NCBI GenBank assembly: GCA_964513655.1
Contig: CAZENQ010000006.1
Span: 3,620 to 67,619, forward strand
DNA from: G020350405 sp964513655
GTDB lineage: Bacteria; Planctomycetota; Phycisphaerae; Sedimentisphaerales; Anaerobacaceae
Reading direction: 5' to 3'
DNA: 64,000 nt
Part shown: positions 34,821-43,675 of the stretch, piece after piece
Layout: each line of letters begins with the position of its first letter
How positions within the stretch are numbered: the first letter of the stretch is position 1
Translations under genes and position numbers: made by a program
The notes under the pieces: model-generated
The model's input: only the letters and a program-made list of their open reading frames with translations
The model's database searches: none
Told to the model about the DNA's origin: nothing

Positions 34821-34904
34821 CTATTTGCACACTGATTTGCCGGTACCGATAGTAACAATGCCTTCCTTAAGGACCTTTTTGCCGTGCTTGGCCACCTTCT
34901 GTAT
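34821..34904 (-). pseudogene. Possible fossil of a PurM-like C-terminus
   Basis: Read after an in-frame TAG, the minus strand gives IQKVAKHGKKVLKEGIVTIG then TGKSVCK and a stop. The real PurM of this window (36187-37254) ends LTRYGEKVYRIGRITTGTGK then VILK. Without gaps about 10 of the last 22 positions agree (G, KV, G, T, GTGK, K). A frame-shifted DFADLID just upstream fits PurM's preceding DFAASI. There is no start, so this would be a decayed 3' end. The match is short and could be chance. Confidence 0.35.
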
Positions 34905-35011
34905 CTATCAAATCGGCAAAATCCCCAAAAGATATGCAGCCTGAATCCCTTAAGATTCAAAATAGTAGTCGTAGGGCCGCTAGTCTGTCGCACTCCCCAT
35001 TTCGAGGTATT

Positions 35012-36073
35012 TTACGCTTTTTCGGTTGATAAGTAGCCTTCTGATGGCATGAGTCTGAAACGAATAAGGGCCTCGCCGGCTGTTTTTACAATCTCTGTGG
35101 CAAGTTTTTCGCCCGAATAAATCCGAGGCGGTGCAATTTCTGCCGCGCCCGGGCCGTATGCGAAAAAATGGTCAACGGCTTTGTAGACATAACTAAATAG
35201 ATTGCTGGCCCCCAGGCCAGCTGCACACTTGAAGACCTCGTCCACTACGCCGGTGACCCTCGCTGATAATTCCTCAGCCTCACTCAGATTACCAGTGCAA
35301 ACATTCTCGATAATTGAATTAAGTTCTTTTGCAAAACAATTAGCTGAGCCCAACAGGAATCCATCGTAGATTCCGCCGCTGGTGCGCAACCACTTGGAAT
35401 AGTCGCCTTCCGCACCTCTGACAAGATACACACCGCCCAAATCAAGACCGGACATAGCCACCCTGTCATCTCCGCTCGTGTCCTTGAGTAGATAAAAATT
35501 GCTGAATTCCGCCGCCAGCTTCGCTACTGTCTCGCCGGACATTTCATTTGCAGTTACCTGCGGCAGTTGGTAAAGAGCAATAGGCATCCCCAACTCCAGG
35601 ATAGGTACGAGAGCACTATATATTTGCGCCTGTGAAAGATTTTTGCCCTTCGGTGGACAAACTGTAAATCCGCACACCTTTGTCTTTTCCATAACCTCAT
35701 CATCATTTTCAATGCCCACCAACTCCTTCAACCACGCAAGCGTATCAACCATGCTCTTACGCGCTGCTTGCGCATCAGTTCTCAATACGCCAATCAGTAT
35801 CTGTACATCGAGCTTCTCAGCCAAATCGTGGTCGAACGCCAGGACCTGACGGATTTCCTCTTCGCTCATTTCCCAGCCATCCCCGGTCGAGCCGGGAATC
35901 AGGTAAGCCCTGACCCATTGCGACAAATGCGCAAGATGGGCCTCCATCCGTGCAAAATCAATGTCTCCTTGCTCGGTATAGTGGGTTAGTGGCGGACACA
36001 AAAGCTTCGGTATCCCCTCGGGAAATAGCCGACCAACTAATCTACGTCTTTTTTCCTTCACAGAGTTGCTCAT
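35012..36073 (-). CDS. Dihydrodipicolinate synthase family protein
   Basis: 353 residues of the DapA/N-acetylneuraminate lyase family (Schiff-base aldolases). The GSTGDGWEMSEEE motif (family GTTGE/GSTGE) is near residue 61, YQLP replaces the usual Y-N-x-P, and the Schiff-base lysine is in NFYLLKDTSGDDRVAM. It is longer than DapA (~290), with an N-terminal extension and an insertion around ELVGIENDDEVMEKTKV. The true substrate may therefore be another 2-keto acid. ATG 36073 is preferred to the adjacent TTG; AAAGG is upstream. It follows purM on the same strand by about 110 bp. Confidence 0.8.
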   Translation of the reverse strand: MSNSVKEKRRRLVGRLFPEGIPKLLCPPLTHYTEQGDIDFARMEAHLAHLSQWVRAYLIPGSTGDGWEMSEEEIRQVLAFDHDLAEKLDVQILIGVLRTDAQAARKSMVDTLAWLKELVGIENDDEVMEKTKVCGFTVCPPKGKNLSQAQIYSALVPILELGMPIALYQLPQVTANEMSGETVAKLAAEFSNFYLLKDTSGDDRVAMSGLDLGGVYLVRGAEGDYSKWLRTSGGIYDGFLLGSANCFAKELNSIIENVCTGNLSEAEELSARVTGVVDEVFKCAAGLGASNLFSYVYKAVDHFFAYGPGAAEIAPPRIYSGEKLATEIVKTAGEALIRFRLMPSEGYLSTEKA

Positions 36074-36186
36074 CAATATTCGCCTTTCTCTATTCTCACC
36101 CTAAATCCAAAATCGCTCATTTAAATGCAATTCAAACCGTTGAAAGCGCACGCCAAAACAGTTAAAGATAAAATAACTAATTCCAT

Positions 36187-37254
36187 CTACTTTAAAATTA
36201 CCTTGCCTGTGCCCGTAGTGATCCTGCCTATCCTGTAGACCTTCTCGCCGTATCTGGTCAATTTCTTTTTTATCGACGCGGCAAAATCCTCCGCCACTAC
36301 CAGCACATATCCTATCCCCATATTAAAGACTCTGAACATTTCCTCCTCTTCAACAGGGCCGGCTTCCTGCAAAAACTCGAATATCTTGTGTCTCGGCCAG
36401 CTCGACTTCTTTATCACGGCATCACAGTCTTTCGGCAGCACCCGCGGAATATTTCCCGGCAAACCACTACCGGTAATATGTGCCATCCCATGTACGATTT
36501 TTTTAACTTTGTATTGTGACAGCAATTTCACTATCGGCCGAACGTAAATTCGCGTCGGCTCCAGCAAAACGTTACCTAATACGGTACCGTCAAGGCCCTC
36601 CGGCGCGTCGGTCATCTTCAGACCGGACTTCTCAAAACAGATCTTGCGAACAAGCGTATAGCCGTTGCTGTGAAGTCCGTTTGAGCCAAGACCAAGAATT
36701 ACATCGCCCTTCCGCACATGCCTTCCGTCGATGATTTTTCTTCGCTCCACCACTCCCACGGCAAAACCGGCAATGTCGAAATCGCCCACACGGTACGTGT
36801 CCGGCATCTCAGCCGTCTCACCGCCTATCAAAGCACAATCAGCCGACCGACAACCGGCAGCAACGCCCTTTACCAGCTCCGCAACCACCTTAGGCTCCAG
36901 TTTGTTCACCGCCAGATAATCCAGAAAAAACAATGGCTCCGCCCCCAGAACGAGCATGTCATTGACGCTCATCGCCACCAAATCTATCCCCACCGTATCG
37001 AACTTCTTTATCTTGCCCGCCAGTTGGACCTTGCTGCCAACACCATCCGTGCACGCTACCAAAACAGGCCTCTTATAATTTCTCTTGAAGAGCCTTTCAT
37101 CGTAATCCAGCCGAAACAGCCCTGCAAAGCCGCCCCTCAGTTCCATAACACGGGGCCCGAATGTACTGGCCACCGATGAATAGATTTGCCCGGCGCTCTC
37201 ATCGCCGGCCTCGATACTTACTCCGGATTGCTCGTAGGTAACGTATTTACTCAT
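36187..37254 (-). CDS. purM: Phosphoribosylformylglycinamidine cyclo-ligase
   Basis: AIR synthetase: closes FGAM to AIR with ATP in purine synthesis. 355 residues. TYEQSGVSIEAGDESAGQIY at the start, VACTDGVGSKVQLAGKIKKF, then GIDLVAMSVNDMLVLGAEPL, FFLDYL and GGETAEMPDTY are all diagnostic. HITGSGLPGNIPRVLP marks the second half. The ATG overlaps the purF stop as ATGA, so translation is coupled. Confidence 0.95.
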   Translation of the reverse strand: MSKYVTYEQSGVSIEAGDESAGQIYSSVASTFGPRVMELRGGFAGLFRLDYDERLFKRNYKRPVLVACTDGVGSKVQLAGKIKKFDTVGIDLVAMSVNDMLVLGAEPLFFLDYLAVNKLEPKVVAELVKGVAAGCRSADCALIGGETAEMPDTYRVGDFDIAGFAVGVVERRKIIDGRHVRKGDVILGLGSNGLHSNGYTLVRKICFEKSGLKMTDAPEGLDGTVLGNVLLEPTRIYVRPIVKLLSQYKVKKIVHGMAHITGSGLPGNIPRVLPKDCDAVIKKSSWPRHKIFEFLQEAGPVEEEEMFRVFNMGIGYVLVVAEDFAASIKKKLTRYGEKVYRIGRITTGTGKVILK

Positions 37255-38693
37255 ACCTCTTGCCCATCATCGAACATACGCATCTGGTAATGTTCAAGGG
37301 AGAATTTATTCACCACAGTATCCACCGGTATTCTGTAGTTACCACTCCAGCACGCCGTGCAGTAGTGGTCCGCCGGCAGATTCGCACAAGATAGCAGCCC
37401 CTCCAGCGACATATAACCGACACTGTCCACTTCGAGAAACTCTTTGATTTGTTCCAGACTGCGGCCATTTGCCAGCAGCTCTTCTTTCGTGGGAAAGTCC
37501 ACACCGTAAAAACACGGATACCTCAGCGGCGGACAGCTTACCCTCATGTGGATTTCCTTCGCTCCTGCCCGACGCAGTGTCCTGATTTTGCCTCGCGTCG
37601 TCGTGCCGCGGACTATTGAATCGTCCACCACTACAATGCTCTTGCCGCCCACTACCTCCTTTATCACCGCCAGCTTAAGCTTGACCTGCAGCTCTCGCAA
37701 TTGCTGGCCCGGTGAGATAAATGTCCTGCCTACATAGTGGCTCCTGACCAGTCCCATATCGAACGGTATTTTGCTTTGCTCCGAGTATCCTATTGCCGCC
37801 GACGTCCCTGAATCAGGCACAGGCATTACAACGTCAGCATCAATGGGGTGTTCTGTGGCCAGCCGTCTGCCGAGCTTTTTTCTAAACTCGTGCACGTTCT
37901 CACCGAAAATAGTGCTGTTTTGCTTGGCAAAATAAACATGCTCGAAAATACAGTGTGCTGGCGTCACGGCCCCCGGCGTGACGAAGAATCTGCTGCTCAA
38001 TCCGTCTTTGTCCAGCCGAACGATTTCACCGGGTTCGACCTCACGAACGAACTTGGCGTCTACGGCATCCAGGGCACAGCTCTCGCTGGCAACAACGTAA
38101 GCTCCTTCTTCGGTCCGGCCGACACACAAAGGCCGAATGCCGAAGGGGTCACGGGCCGCCTCAATCCTGTCAGCGTACAAAAACAGAAGACTGTACGCGC
38201 CCTGCAAATGATTTAATACATGAGCCAGTGGGTCGGGATTGGCAACATGGGTCGGCTTGGCAAGCAAGTGAACAATTATTTCGGTATCGGAAGTAGTCTT
38301 GAAAATGCTCCCATATGCCTCATACTCATCCCGTAATAGCGCTGCATTAATAAGATTGCCGTTATGTGCCGCCGCCACCTGCCCCCGCGAGTACTCACTC
38401 AAAAGCGGCTGGCTGTTCATCGGATTACTCGAACCTGTGGTCGAATACCGCACATGGCCTATAGCCATTGGATTGGTCAGTTTCTCCAAAAGACCCGTGC
38501 CGCCCCGAAAGACCCTGCTCACTGTGCCCATGCCCGTATAACAATGGATAAACTCTCCGTTACTGGATGCTATCCCCGCCGACTCCTGTCCGCGGTGCTG
38601 CAGGCTAAACAAACCAAAATAGGCTTTCTGCACCGCTTCGGGGCCTCCAAAAATACCGAAAAGACCACAATTCTCTCTTTTCTCTGAAATCAT
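37251..38693 (-). CDS. purF: Amidophosphoribosyltransferase
   Basis: First step of purine synthesis: PRPP plus glutamine gives phosphoribosylamine. 480 residues from ATG 38693. The frame extends to 38771, but Cys 9 (EKRENCGLFGIFG) must become the N-terminal nucleophile after removal of a short propeptide. The glutaminase domain has LQHRGQESAGIASSNG and VRYSTTGSSNPMNSQPL. The PRPP loop is IVVVDDSIVRGTTTRG. Cys residues at SCPPLRYPCFYGVDF and in the end region (CANLPADHYCTACWSGNY) suggest the Fe-S cluster type. It is coupled to purM (ATGA) and lies 75 bp after the thioesterase gene. Confidence 0.95.
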   Translation of the reverse strand: MISEKRENCGLFGIFGGPEAVQKAYFGLFSLQHRGQESAGIASSNGEFIHCYTGMGTVSRVFRGGTGLLEKLTNPMAIGHVRYSTTGSSNPMNSQPLLSEYSRGQVAAAHNGNLINAALLRDEYEAYGSIFKTTSDTEIIVHLLAKPTHVANPDPLAHVLNHLQGAYSLLFLYADRIEAARDPFGIRPLCVGRTEEGAYVVASESCALDAVDAKFVREVEPGEIVRLDKDGLSSRFFVTPGAVTPAHCIFEHVYFAKQNSTIFGENVHEFRKKLGRRLATEHPIDADVVMPVPDSGTSAAIGYSEQSKIPFDMGLVRSHYVGRTFISPGQQLRELQVKLKLAVIKEVVGGKSIVVVDDSIVRGTTTRGKIRTLRRAGAKEIHMRVSCPPLRYPCFYGVDFPTKEELLANGRSLEQIKEFLEVDSVGYMSLEGLLSCANLPADHYCTACWSGNYRIPVDTVVNKFSLEHYQMRMFDDGQEV

Positions 38694-38767
38694 ACGCCCT
38701 ACACGAAAATTGGGGATCCAAACAACAGTCAGCGTAAACAGTAGTTTAGCGAATTGGCCAAAGCAAG

Positions 38768-39199
38768 TCAAACAATTGTTTCGTCTGACGTTGGGTACAT
38801 AAAATCAGGCATCCGTCGAATTTTCCCTCCCTTATTTACACAGACAAGGACGCTGGAGCCCTCAGCCAGAAGTGCTCCGTCGCTGCAGCGGCTCAGTTTG
38901 TAAGTATGCTCAACCTTGCTGGTGCTAATATTTGAGCAGCTTGTCAGCAGTTCGAGCTTCTCGTCATATTTCGCGGGCTGGCGATATTTCATTGCAAGCT
39001 CAGCAACAACAAAGAATATACCCGCCGCTTCAAGCTCTTTATAAGCCAGACTATTCGCCCGAAGCAGCTCCGTCCGACCCATCTCAAACCAGACCGGATA
39101 GACGCTGTGGTGAACCACGCCGCCCTGGTCGGTTTCAGCATAGCGTGGGGTGATTGTTATCGTATGGCCCTGAATACTTATTCGCTTTGGAAAATCCAT
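38768..39199 (-). CDS. YbgC-like acyl-CoA thioesterase
   Basis: 143 residues, a single hotdog domain of the 4-hydroxybenzoyl-CoA thioesterase/YbgC group. TPRYAETDQGGVVHHSVYPV carries the family Asp/His signature (usually D-x-G-V-V-x-H-x-x-Y) followed by WFEMGRTELLR. KYRQPAKYDEKLELLT is the second conserved strand. It hydrolyses short acyl-CoA or aryl-CoA; the exact substrate cannot be told. Same strand as purF. Confidence 0.85.
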   Translation of the reverse strand: MDFPKRISIQGHTITITPRYAETDQGGVVHHSVYPVWFEMGRTELLRANSLAYKELEAAGIFFVVAELAMKYRQPAKYDEKLELLTSCSNISTSKVEHTYKLSRCSDGALLAEGSSVLVCVNKGGKIRRMPDFMYPTSDETIV

Positions 39200-39276
39200 A
39201 TCTTAATTTATAGCACATAAAAACAAAAACGCTCTATCGGGCTTTTAAACACAACGTGGTGTGCCACAAACAAATC

Positions 39277-40578
39277 TCATAATTGCCTGCCGAGCGCCTC
39301 AAACATCGCCACCACATTTTCCACCGGCGTATTGCTCTGAATATTATGAATCGCAGCAAAAACAAAACCGCTCCTCCGCCCGAATACCTTAACCCGCTCA
39401 GCAACCTGCTCGCGCACCTCGTCGGCTGTGCCAAACGGCAGTGTCTGTTGCGTGTCAATACCGCCGCCCCAGAAAATAATCCTGTCACCATATTTCTCAG
39501 ACAGAAGTTGCGGGTCCATACCTTTCGCTGAAGTCTGAACAGGATTCAGAATATCGAAACCGGCTTCGATGAACCCTTCGATTAACGGTTCACACCCGCC
39601 GCAGCAATGCTTCATCGTCTTCCACTTCGTGTTGGCGTGTATCCAGTCATTAAGTTTCTTGCTGAACGGAAGATAAAGCTCCCTGTATCCCTCCGGACTG
39701 CAAAACAGCGTATTCTGCGCCGCTAAGTCCGTCCCGTCTAAATAAACAACGTGAACTTTGTTGCCCACAGCTTGGTATATCCGCTCAAGGTTCTTAATGG
39801 CAATTTCAGCTTGACCGGCGAAAACCTCCTTTATGTATTCCCTTCGCGTCACCGTGCTGATATACCATTCTTCAATGTCCCGAATCCCTTTTGGATGCTT
39901 CAGGAACGGCGCCGGAACAAGTGCTATATCGCCAAAAGCCGTCCCCGAAAAACCCGCTGTAATGGCAAGGTCCGTGTTTTTATAAAGGTCATTCGCCCGC
40001 TGCTCGTAAATCCTCAAATCTTCGTCGCTGACCGGCCCGAACTCCTCAAGATTGTCCGCTGGATTCAATTTCGCCTCGTCTATCGGCTCCTGACGTATAA
40101 TCGCGTCAAAGTAGAACCCGCCCTTGGGCATCTTGGCCGATGCGGGCACTGACCTGTCGCCTTCCGGATACTGCAAAATAGCCCCATCGGCGTCCGGCTC
40201 GGTATTGAACTCGCCCGCAACCAGCACGTCCGTGCCGTCAAAGGTCCTCCACCGCTTCCAGCCCGCATTCGCGAAGCCAAAAAAGTTCTTCGGCCCCGCC
40301 AGATTCACAACATCAATGCCAAGCGCTTCACGTAGATCTGCCCCAACCTCTCCAAGCATTTGATAAGGCTCGATGACCTTGACCGGCTCCCCGGCCTTAT
40401 CCAGACCAATCGCCTCTCGCAGCTTCGCTACTACACTGACCTGCGCCCCGGAAAAAGGAGTACCGCCCAAATCAACGGCAGCACGGTCCACCTCTTTGTG
40501 CTCAAGCATCCTGAGAACCCGCTCCCTGCCGGTTACTCTTGATCCTCGCCTTCCACTGCTCTCACCGTCTGAATCCAT
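39277..40578 (-). CDS. URO-D superfamily methyltransferase-like protein
   Basis: 433 residues. VTGRERVLRMLEHKEVDRAA at the start, a TIM-barrel body and IHANTKWKTMKHCCGGCEPL followed by IEGFIEAGFDILNPVQ. The HCCGGC region corresponds to the zinc-binding part of MtaA/MtbA-type corrinoid:thiol methyltransferases, so unlike the 15107-16303 paralogue this copy keeps potential metal ligands. WGGGIDTQQTLPFGTADEVR is the conserved C-terminal loop. Likely methyl transfer or decarboxylation of an unknown compound; not heme HemE proper. ATG 40578 has TTAGGA upstream. Confidence 0.82.
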   Translation of the reverse strand: MDSDGESSGRRGSRVTGRERVLRMLEHKEVDRAAVDLGGTPFSGAQVSVVAKLREAIGLDKAGEPVKVIEPYQMLGEVGADLREALGIDVVNLAGPKNFFGFANAGWKRWRTFDGTDVLVAGEFNTEPDADGAILQYPEGDRSVPASAKMPKGGFYFDAIIRQEPIDEAKLNPADNLEEFGPVSDEDLRIYEQRANDLYKNTDLAITAGFSGTAFGDIALVPAPFLKHPKGIRDIEEWYISTVTRREYIKEVFAGQAEIAIKNLERIYQAVGNKVHVVYLDGTDLAAQNTLFCSPEGYRELYLPFSKKLNDWIHANTKWKTMKHCCGGCEPLIEGFIEAGFDILNPVQTSAKGMDPQLLSEKYGDRIIFWGGGIDTQQTLPFGTADEVREQVAERVKVFGRRSGFVFAAIHNIQSNTPVENVVAMFEALGRQL

Positions 40579-40717
40579 ATTCCTAAAACCCTACACCTTT
40601 CCTTATATTTCGAAATTTTATAGGGTCGGTATTATACCACTTGACGCAAACTAATGCCAAAAATAAGCCAAAAGCGGCAATTCCTGCTCAACTCAGATAA
40701 CATTAGAAAATAAGGCA

Positions 40718-40746
40718 TTGACTAAATCGCTTTCTAAGCGCATAAT
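40718..40746 (+). promoter_or_regulatory. Sigma-70 promoter of the parvulin gene
   Basis: TTGACT (40718-40723), a 17-base spacer and CATAAT (40741-40746). The ATG is 110 bp downstream, giving a leader of about 100 bases with no ORF. Confidence 0.6.
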
Positions 40747-40856
40747 ACTTCTGTTATTTCAGTTGAGAAGACTTTTGACTATTTAAGGGTCGCCATTTTG
40801 CTGCACCTTGCTGCTTTTCCGCAAAAGGGGGGCCGAATCTGTGAAAGGAAAAACTC

Positions 40857-41966
40857 ATGAAAACCTGTCTGATGCCTTTAGCTTGCTTTGCAATACTTAC
40901 TGCCACCTGCGGTTTGGTCCGCTCGGCCGAACCTAATGCACCCGGCCAAACCACCTCCGACAGCGTGGCAGTTACCGTTAACGGTACCGAAATCTATGAA
41001 AGTCGGATTGAAGAAGAGCTCAAACCACAGCTTGAGAAAATGTCCAGACAAATGCCGCCGGCGCTTGTTGAGCAAAACAAAAAACGGCTTAGAACACAAA
41101 TCCTCGAGAGAGTGGTCGTCGAGCAGTTACTCGATGAGAAAATAAAAAAGGCCGACGTGACCGTCACCGAAGAAGAGGTGAATAACCAGCTCGAGCAGAT
41201 GGCCTCGCAACAGCGGCCTCCGTTGTCAATGGAGGATTTCAAAGGCATGATAGAAGCCTACGGCAAAAGCTTCGACGAGGTAAAACAGCGAATCAAAAGA
41301 GGGCTGGGCTATCAAAAACTCTTAGAGGCCCAGTGGACCGGCAAAATAAATATCACAGAAGAGGATGCCCAAAAGTATTATTCCGAAAATAAAAGAGAAT
41401 TCGAAACACCCGAACAGGTAAGAGCAAGCCATATACTTATAAAATCCGACACCACCGGCCCTGACTCTGACCCGAACCAGGCAAAAGCTAAAGCCAAAGA
41501 AAAGGCCGAAGACCTGCTTAAACAAATCAAAGAAGGCGCCGACTTCGCCGAATTGGCCAAGGCCAACTCTACCTGCCCCTCAGCGGCAAAAGGCGGAGAC
41601 TTGGACTTCTTCACAAGAGGCCGAATGGTCCCGCCATTCGAAAAAGCAGCCTTCAAATTGAACGTCGGGCAAATAAGCGAAGTCGTCGAGACCCGATTCG
41701 GATACCACATAATCAAAGTCACCGACAAAAAACAGGCAACTACCAAAACGTTTGAACAGACCAAAGACGACATAATAAATACACTGACACAAACCAAGCA
41801 GGGCGAATTCGTCAAAGCCTATATCGAATCACTTAAGGCAGACTCGAGCATCGTTTACCCCCCCGGCAAAGAGCCGGACAGTAGCGGCATTACTATCGGG
41901 CCCGGACAGGCCCCACCCAGATATCGACAGACCGCTCCGCCCAAGGAAAAGACCGCCGACAAATGA
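40857..41966 (+). CDS. Secreted parvulin-type peptidyl-prolyl isomerase
   Basis: 369 residues. A signal peptide (residues 1-23, LMPLACFAILTATCGLVRSA) sends it to the periplasm. An N-terminal SurA-type helical chaperone region (residues ~35-165) is followed by a parvulin rotamase domain (residues ~180-290). That domain has RASHILIKSDTTGPDSDPNQ, KEGADFAELAKANSTCPSAA, GGDLDFFTRGRMVPPFEKAA and ETRFGYHIIKV. A proline-rich tail ends the protein. It helps fold secreted proteins, like SurA or PrsA. No lipobox is seen, so soluble rather than lipid-anchored. Confidence 0.9.
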   Translation: MKTCLMPLACFAILTATCGLVRSAEPNAPGQTTSDSVAVTVNGTEIYESRIEEELKPQLEKMSRQMPPALVEQNKKRLRTQILERVVVEQLLDEKIKKADVTVTEEEVNNQLEQMASQQRPPLSMEDFKGMIEAYGKSFDEVKQRIKRGLGYQKLLEAQWTGKINITEEDAQKYYSENKREFETPEQVRASHILIKSDTTGPDSDPNQAKAKAKEKAEDLLKQIKEGADFAELAKANSTCPSAAKGGDLDFFTRGRMVPPFEKAAFKLNVGQISEVVETRFGYHIIKVTDKKQATTKTFEQTKDDIINTLTQTKQGEFVKAYIESLKADSSIVYPPGKEPDSSGITIGPGQAPPRYRQTAPPKEKTADK

Positions 41967-42072
41967 CAAAATATTCCGGCTTTGCGATAAGCCGCAAAAC
42001 GCAGCATATAAATTTATTATTGCCGACTGTCCGCTCTGAACTGCCGCTCCCCCGGCTCAAACTCCGCTATAT

Positions 42073-42759
42073 TCATTCGGTTGACAACTCCTTCAGGTCC
42101 TGAGCCTCAACTTCGACCTCAAGCTGCTTCATAAACTGCTCAACAGCACAAAGTCGCTGCTCAGCAAGCTTGCGCACCTGCTCAAAGCGAAAACCTTCCT
42201 TCAAACGGGCCTGCCAGTACCGATAATCTTTTTTCTTACGCCAGCTTTGCACCACATCACAAATACTTTTGCCCGTGCAAACAAACCGCCTGAACTCATT
42301 AAGAACTCCCGCTGCCCCCATATCCTCCAGATTGCGGGCGTCCGAAAGTATCATCGCCTCCATCGTCCCGGCCGAACGCCTGCCGCTCTCGGTGATAATC
42401 CTGTTTATCTTCTCGATTTTGGCCCTTTCAACTGCATCTGCGAGCCTCTCCTCAACCACCTTCGTCGAAAAATCCAGCAGCTCGTCTCCATTAGCTTCGA
42501 AATTCCCGGGCTCGGCTCCCTGTCCTTGCGTTCCAAGATGCCGGGCCAGACCAGCCTCATTGAAATATGTCGCCGCTATCAAACAGAAGCGGTCTATCTG
42601 CACACTCTTCTTGGCCAGCTCCTCCAGCCCGCAGATATATTCGACCGTACGCACGAGACGCTGGGCACGGTCCCAAAGAGAATTATCGAACTGCCCCGTT
42701 GGCCTCCGTAGAGTTAGAGCTTGTTCGGCCAGGTCTCTTACAGCATCGAGTTCGGACAT
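42073..42759 (-). CDS. Degenerate HD-domain protein
   Basis: 228 residues. Helical throughout. DNSLWDRAQRLVRTVEYICG and the following FCLIAATYFNEAGLARH stand where HD phosphohydrolases have H...HD. MILSDARNLEDMGAAGVLNE matches the later ADRLDALGAIGI-type motif of the YedJ-like branch. The metal-binding His-Asp pair is replaced (TYFNEAG), so catalysis is unlikely; a binding or regulatory role is more plausible. The end is a charged helix (EQFMKQLEVEVEAQDLKE). Confidence 0.5.
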   Translation of the reverse strand: MSELDAVRDLAEQALTLRRPTGQFDNSLWDRAQRLVRTVEYICGLEELAKKSVQIDRFCLIAATYFNEAGLARHLGTQGQGAEPGNFEANGDELLDFSTKVVEERLADAVERAKIEKINRIITESGRRSAGTMEAMILSDARNLEDMGAAGVLNEFRRFVCTGKSICDVVQSWRKKKDYRYWQARLKEGFRFEQVRKLAEQRLCAVEQFMKQLEVEVEAQDLKELSTE

Positions 42760-42888
42760 AAATTCCCGTTTCTTGGAAATTCAACGGTATGTGTTATCAC
42801 AGAACAGCTTCTTTCAGTCAAGCTTTTTTTGACATTCGCTGACAAGTGCACAACACAAAAATTTTTTTGCAAAATTTGCAGTAATCTC

Positions 42889-42919
42889 TTGGCAGGTGCC
42901 GATGTTCACTGTGTATAAT
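42889..42919 (+). promoter_or_regulatory. Putative promoter of the PGRP-like gene
   Basis: TTGGCA (42889-42894), a 19-base spacer and a perfect TATAAT (42914-42919). An ATG at 42918 lies inside the -10 box, so translation must start downstream, at 42984. Confidence 0.5.
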
Positions 42920-42983
42920 GACTGGGCTTGCTGCAGGATTCTTTTCCGTTGACTTTATAAACGCTTTTTCAGGGACGAAAAAT

Positions 42984-43532
42984 ATGTCAAACCAGCCAAG
43001 AGTCGCAAAAGTATTGGCAGCTCTGCTGGTTTCAATGACAACCGGGGCAATAGTCTTAATGGCACTGGCCAATGACCCTCCTTCCGCCGGTCCCTTCTGT
43101 CTTTCGAGTTATTATCGGCTCAACTCCGTCGAAAGAGCCATTCGCTCCTTGGCCGCCCAGTCACCCAGCCGATGGAACTGTATCGAAATCTACTATAGTG
43201 CTACGCGGGCCGGCAACATACAGCAGTTGGCCTCACTCAGCGGCCTGGCCGGTCCCGAGGATATCAACTGTCATTTTGTTGTCTGCAACGGACTCGGCGG
43301 CGGCGACGGCCAAATACAGTCCACCGAAAAATGGCAAAGACAATGGTCAATCATACCCGGCCGAACCTGGTACGGCACCGGCCAGACCGTCCGAATCTGC
43401 GTTATAGCCGATGGAAAAGCTGCTCACCCGACCGACTTCCAGAGAAAAAGGGCCGAAGCCCTCGTAGAAGTCCTGTGTAGAAAGTTCGATATTCAGCCCG
43501 ATTGCATCTACTACCCCGGCGACTGGCAGTAA
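42984..43532 (+). CDS. Degenerate amidase_2/PGRP-like envelope protein
   Basis: 182 residues with an N-terminal signal or anchor (residues 8-29, KVLAALLVSMTTGAIVLMAL). The rest follows the N-acetylmuramoyl-L-alanine amidase (PGRP/T7 lysozyme) pattern: RWNCIEIYYSATRAGN (family IHHSAT), INCHFVVCNGLGGGDGQI (family YHFVIGNG), TVRICVIADGKAAHPTDFQR and EVLCRKFDIQPDCIYYPGD. All zinc ligands are lost: the first His site is Tyr 70-71 and the late His/Cys pair is absent. It probably binds peptidoglycan or another ligand without hydrolysing it. The frame extends to 42918, but that codon lies in the promoter. Confidence 0.65.
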   Translation: MSNQPRVAKVLAALLVSMTTGAIVLMALANDPPSAGPFCLSSYYRLNSVERAIRSLAAQSPSRWNCIEIYYSATRAGNIQQLASLSGLAGPEDINCHFVVCNGLGGGDGQIQSTEKWQRQWSIIPGRTWYGTGQTVRICVIADGKAAHPTDFQRKRAEALVEVLCRKFDIQPDCIYYPGDWQ

Positions 43533-43567
43533 TTACGACACACAGGCAAAGCTCCCCCCTTTTTCCC

Positions 43568-43675
43568 CTACCACACCGGTTCCACGTGAGTTCGTGTCAA
43601 AGAACGCCCGTCAAACCGCGGCTCAATCTTGCCGAGGTCCAACCCAAACCTCTCAAGTATCGTGGGTGTTCTCAG
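43568..43675 (-). pseudogene. Fossil C-terminus of an alkaline-phosphatase-like protein
   Basis: Directly after the oxidoreductase stop, in another frame, the minus strand reads LRTPTILERFGLDLGKIEPR then FDGRSLTRTHVEPVW and a TAG. This is the typical end of alkaline-phosphatase/type I phosphodiesterase superfamily proteins (xxPTILxRFGL...DGRSL). There is no start and no upstream homology, so the 5' part has been lost, probably when the oxidoreductase gene took its place. Confidence 0.5.

Noticed and set aside
34784..34993. 69-codon minus-strand open frame
   Set aside because: No ribosome-binding site and unlike protein; another frame of the same stretch carries the PurM-like remnant.
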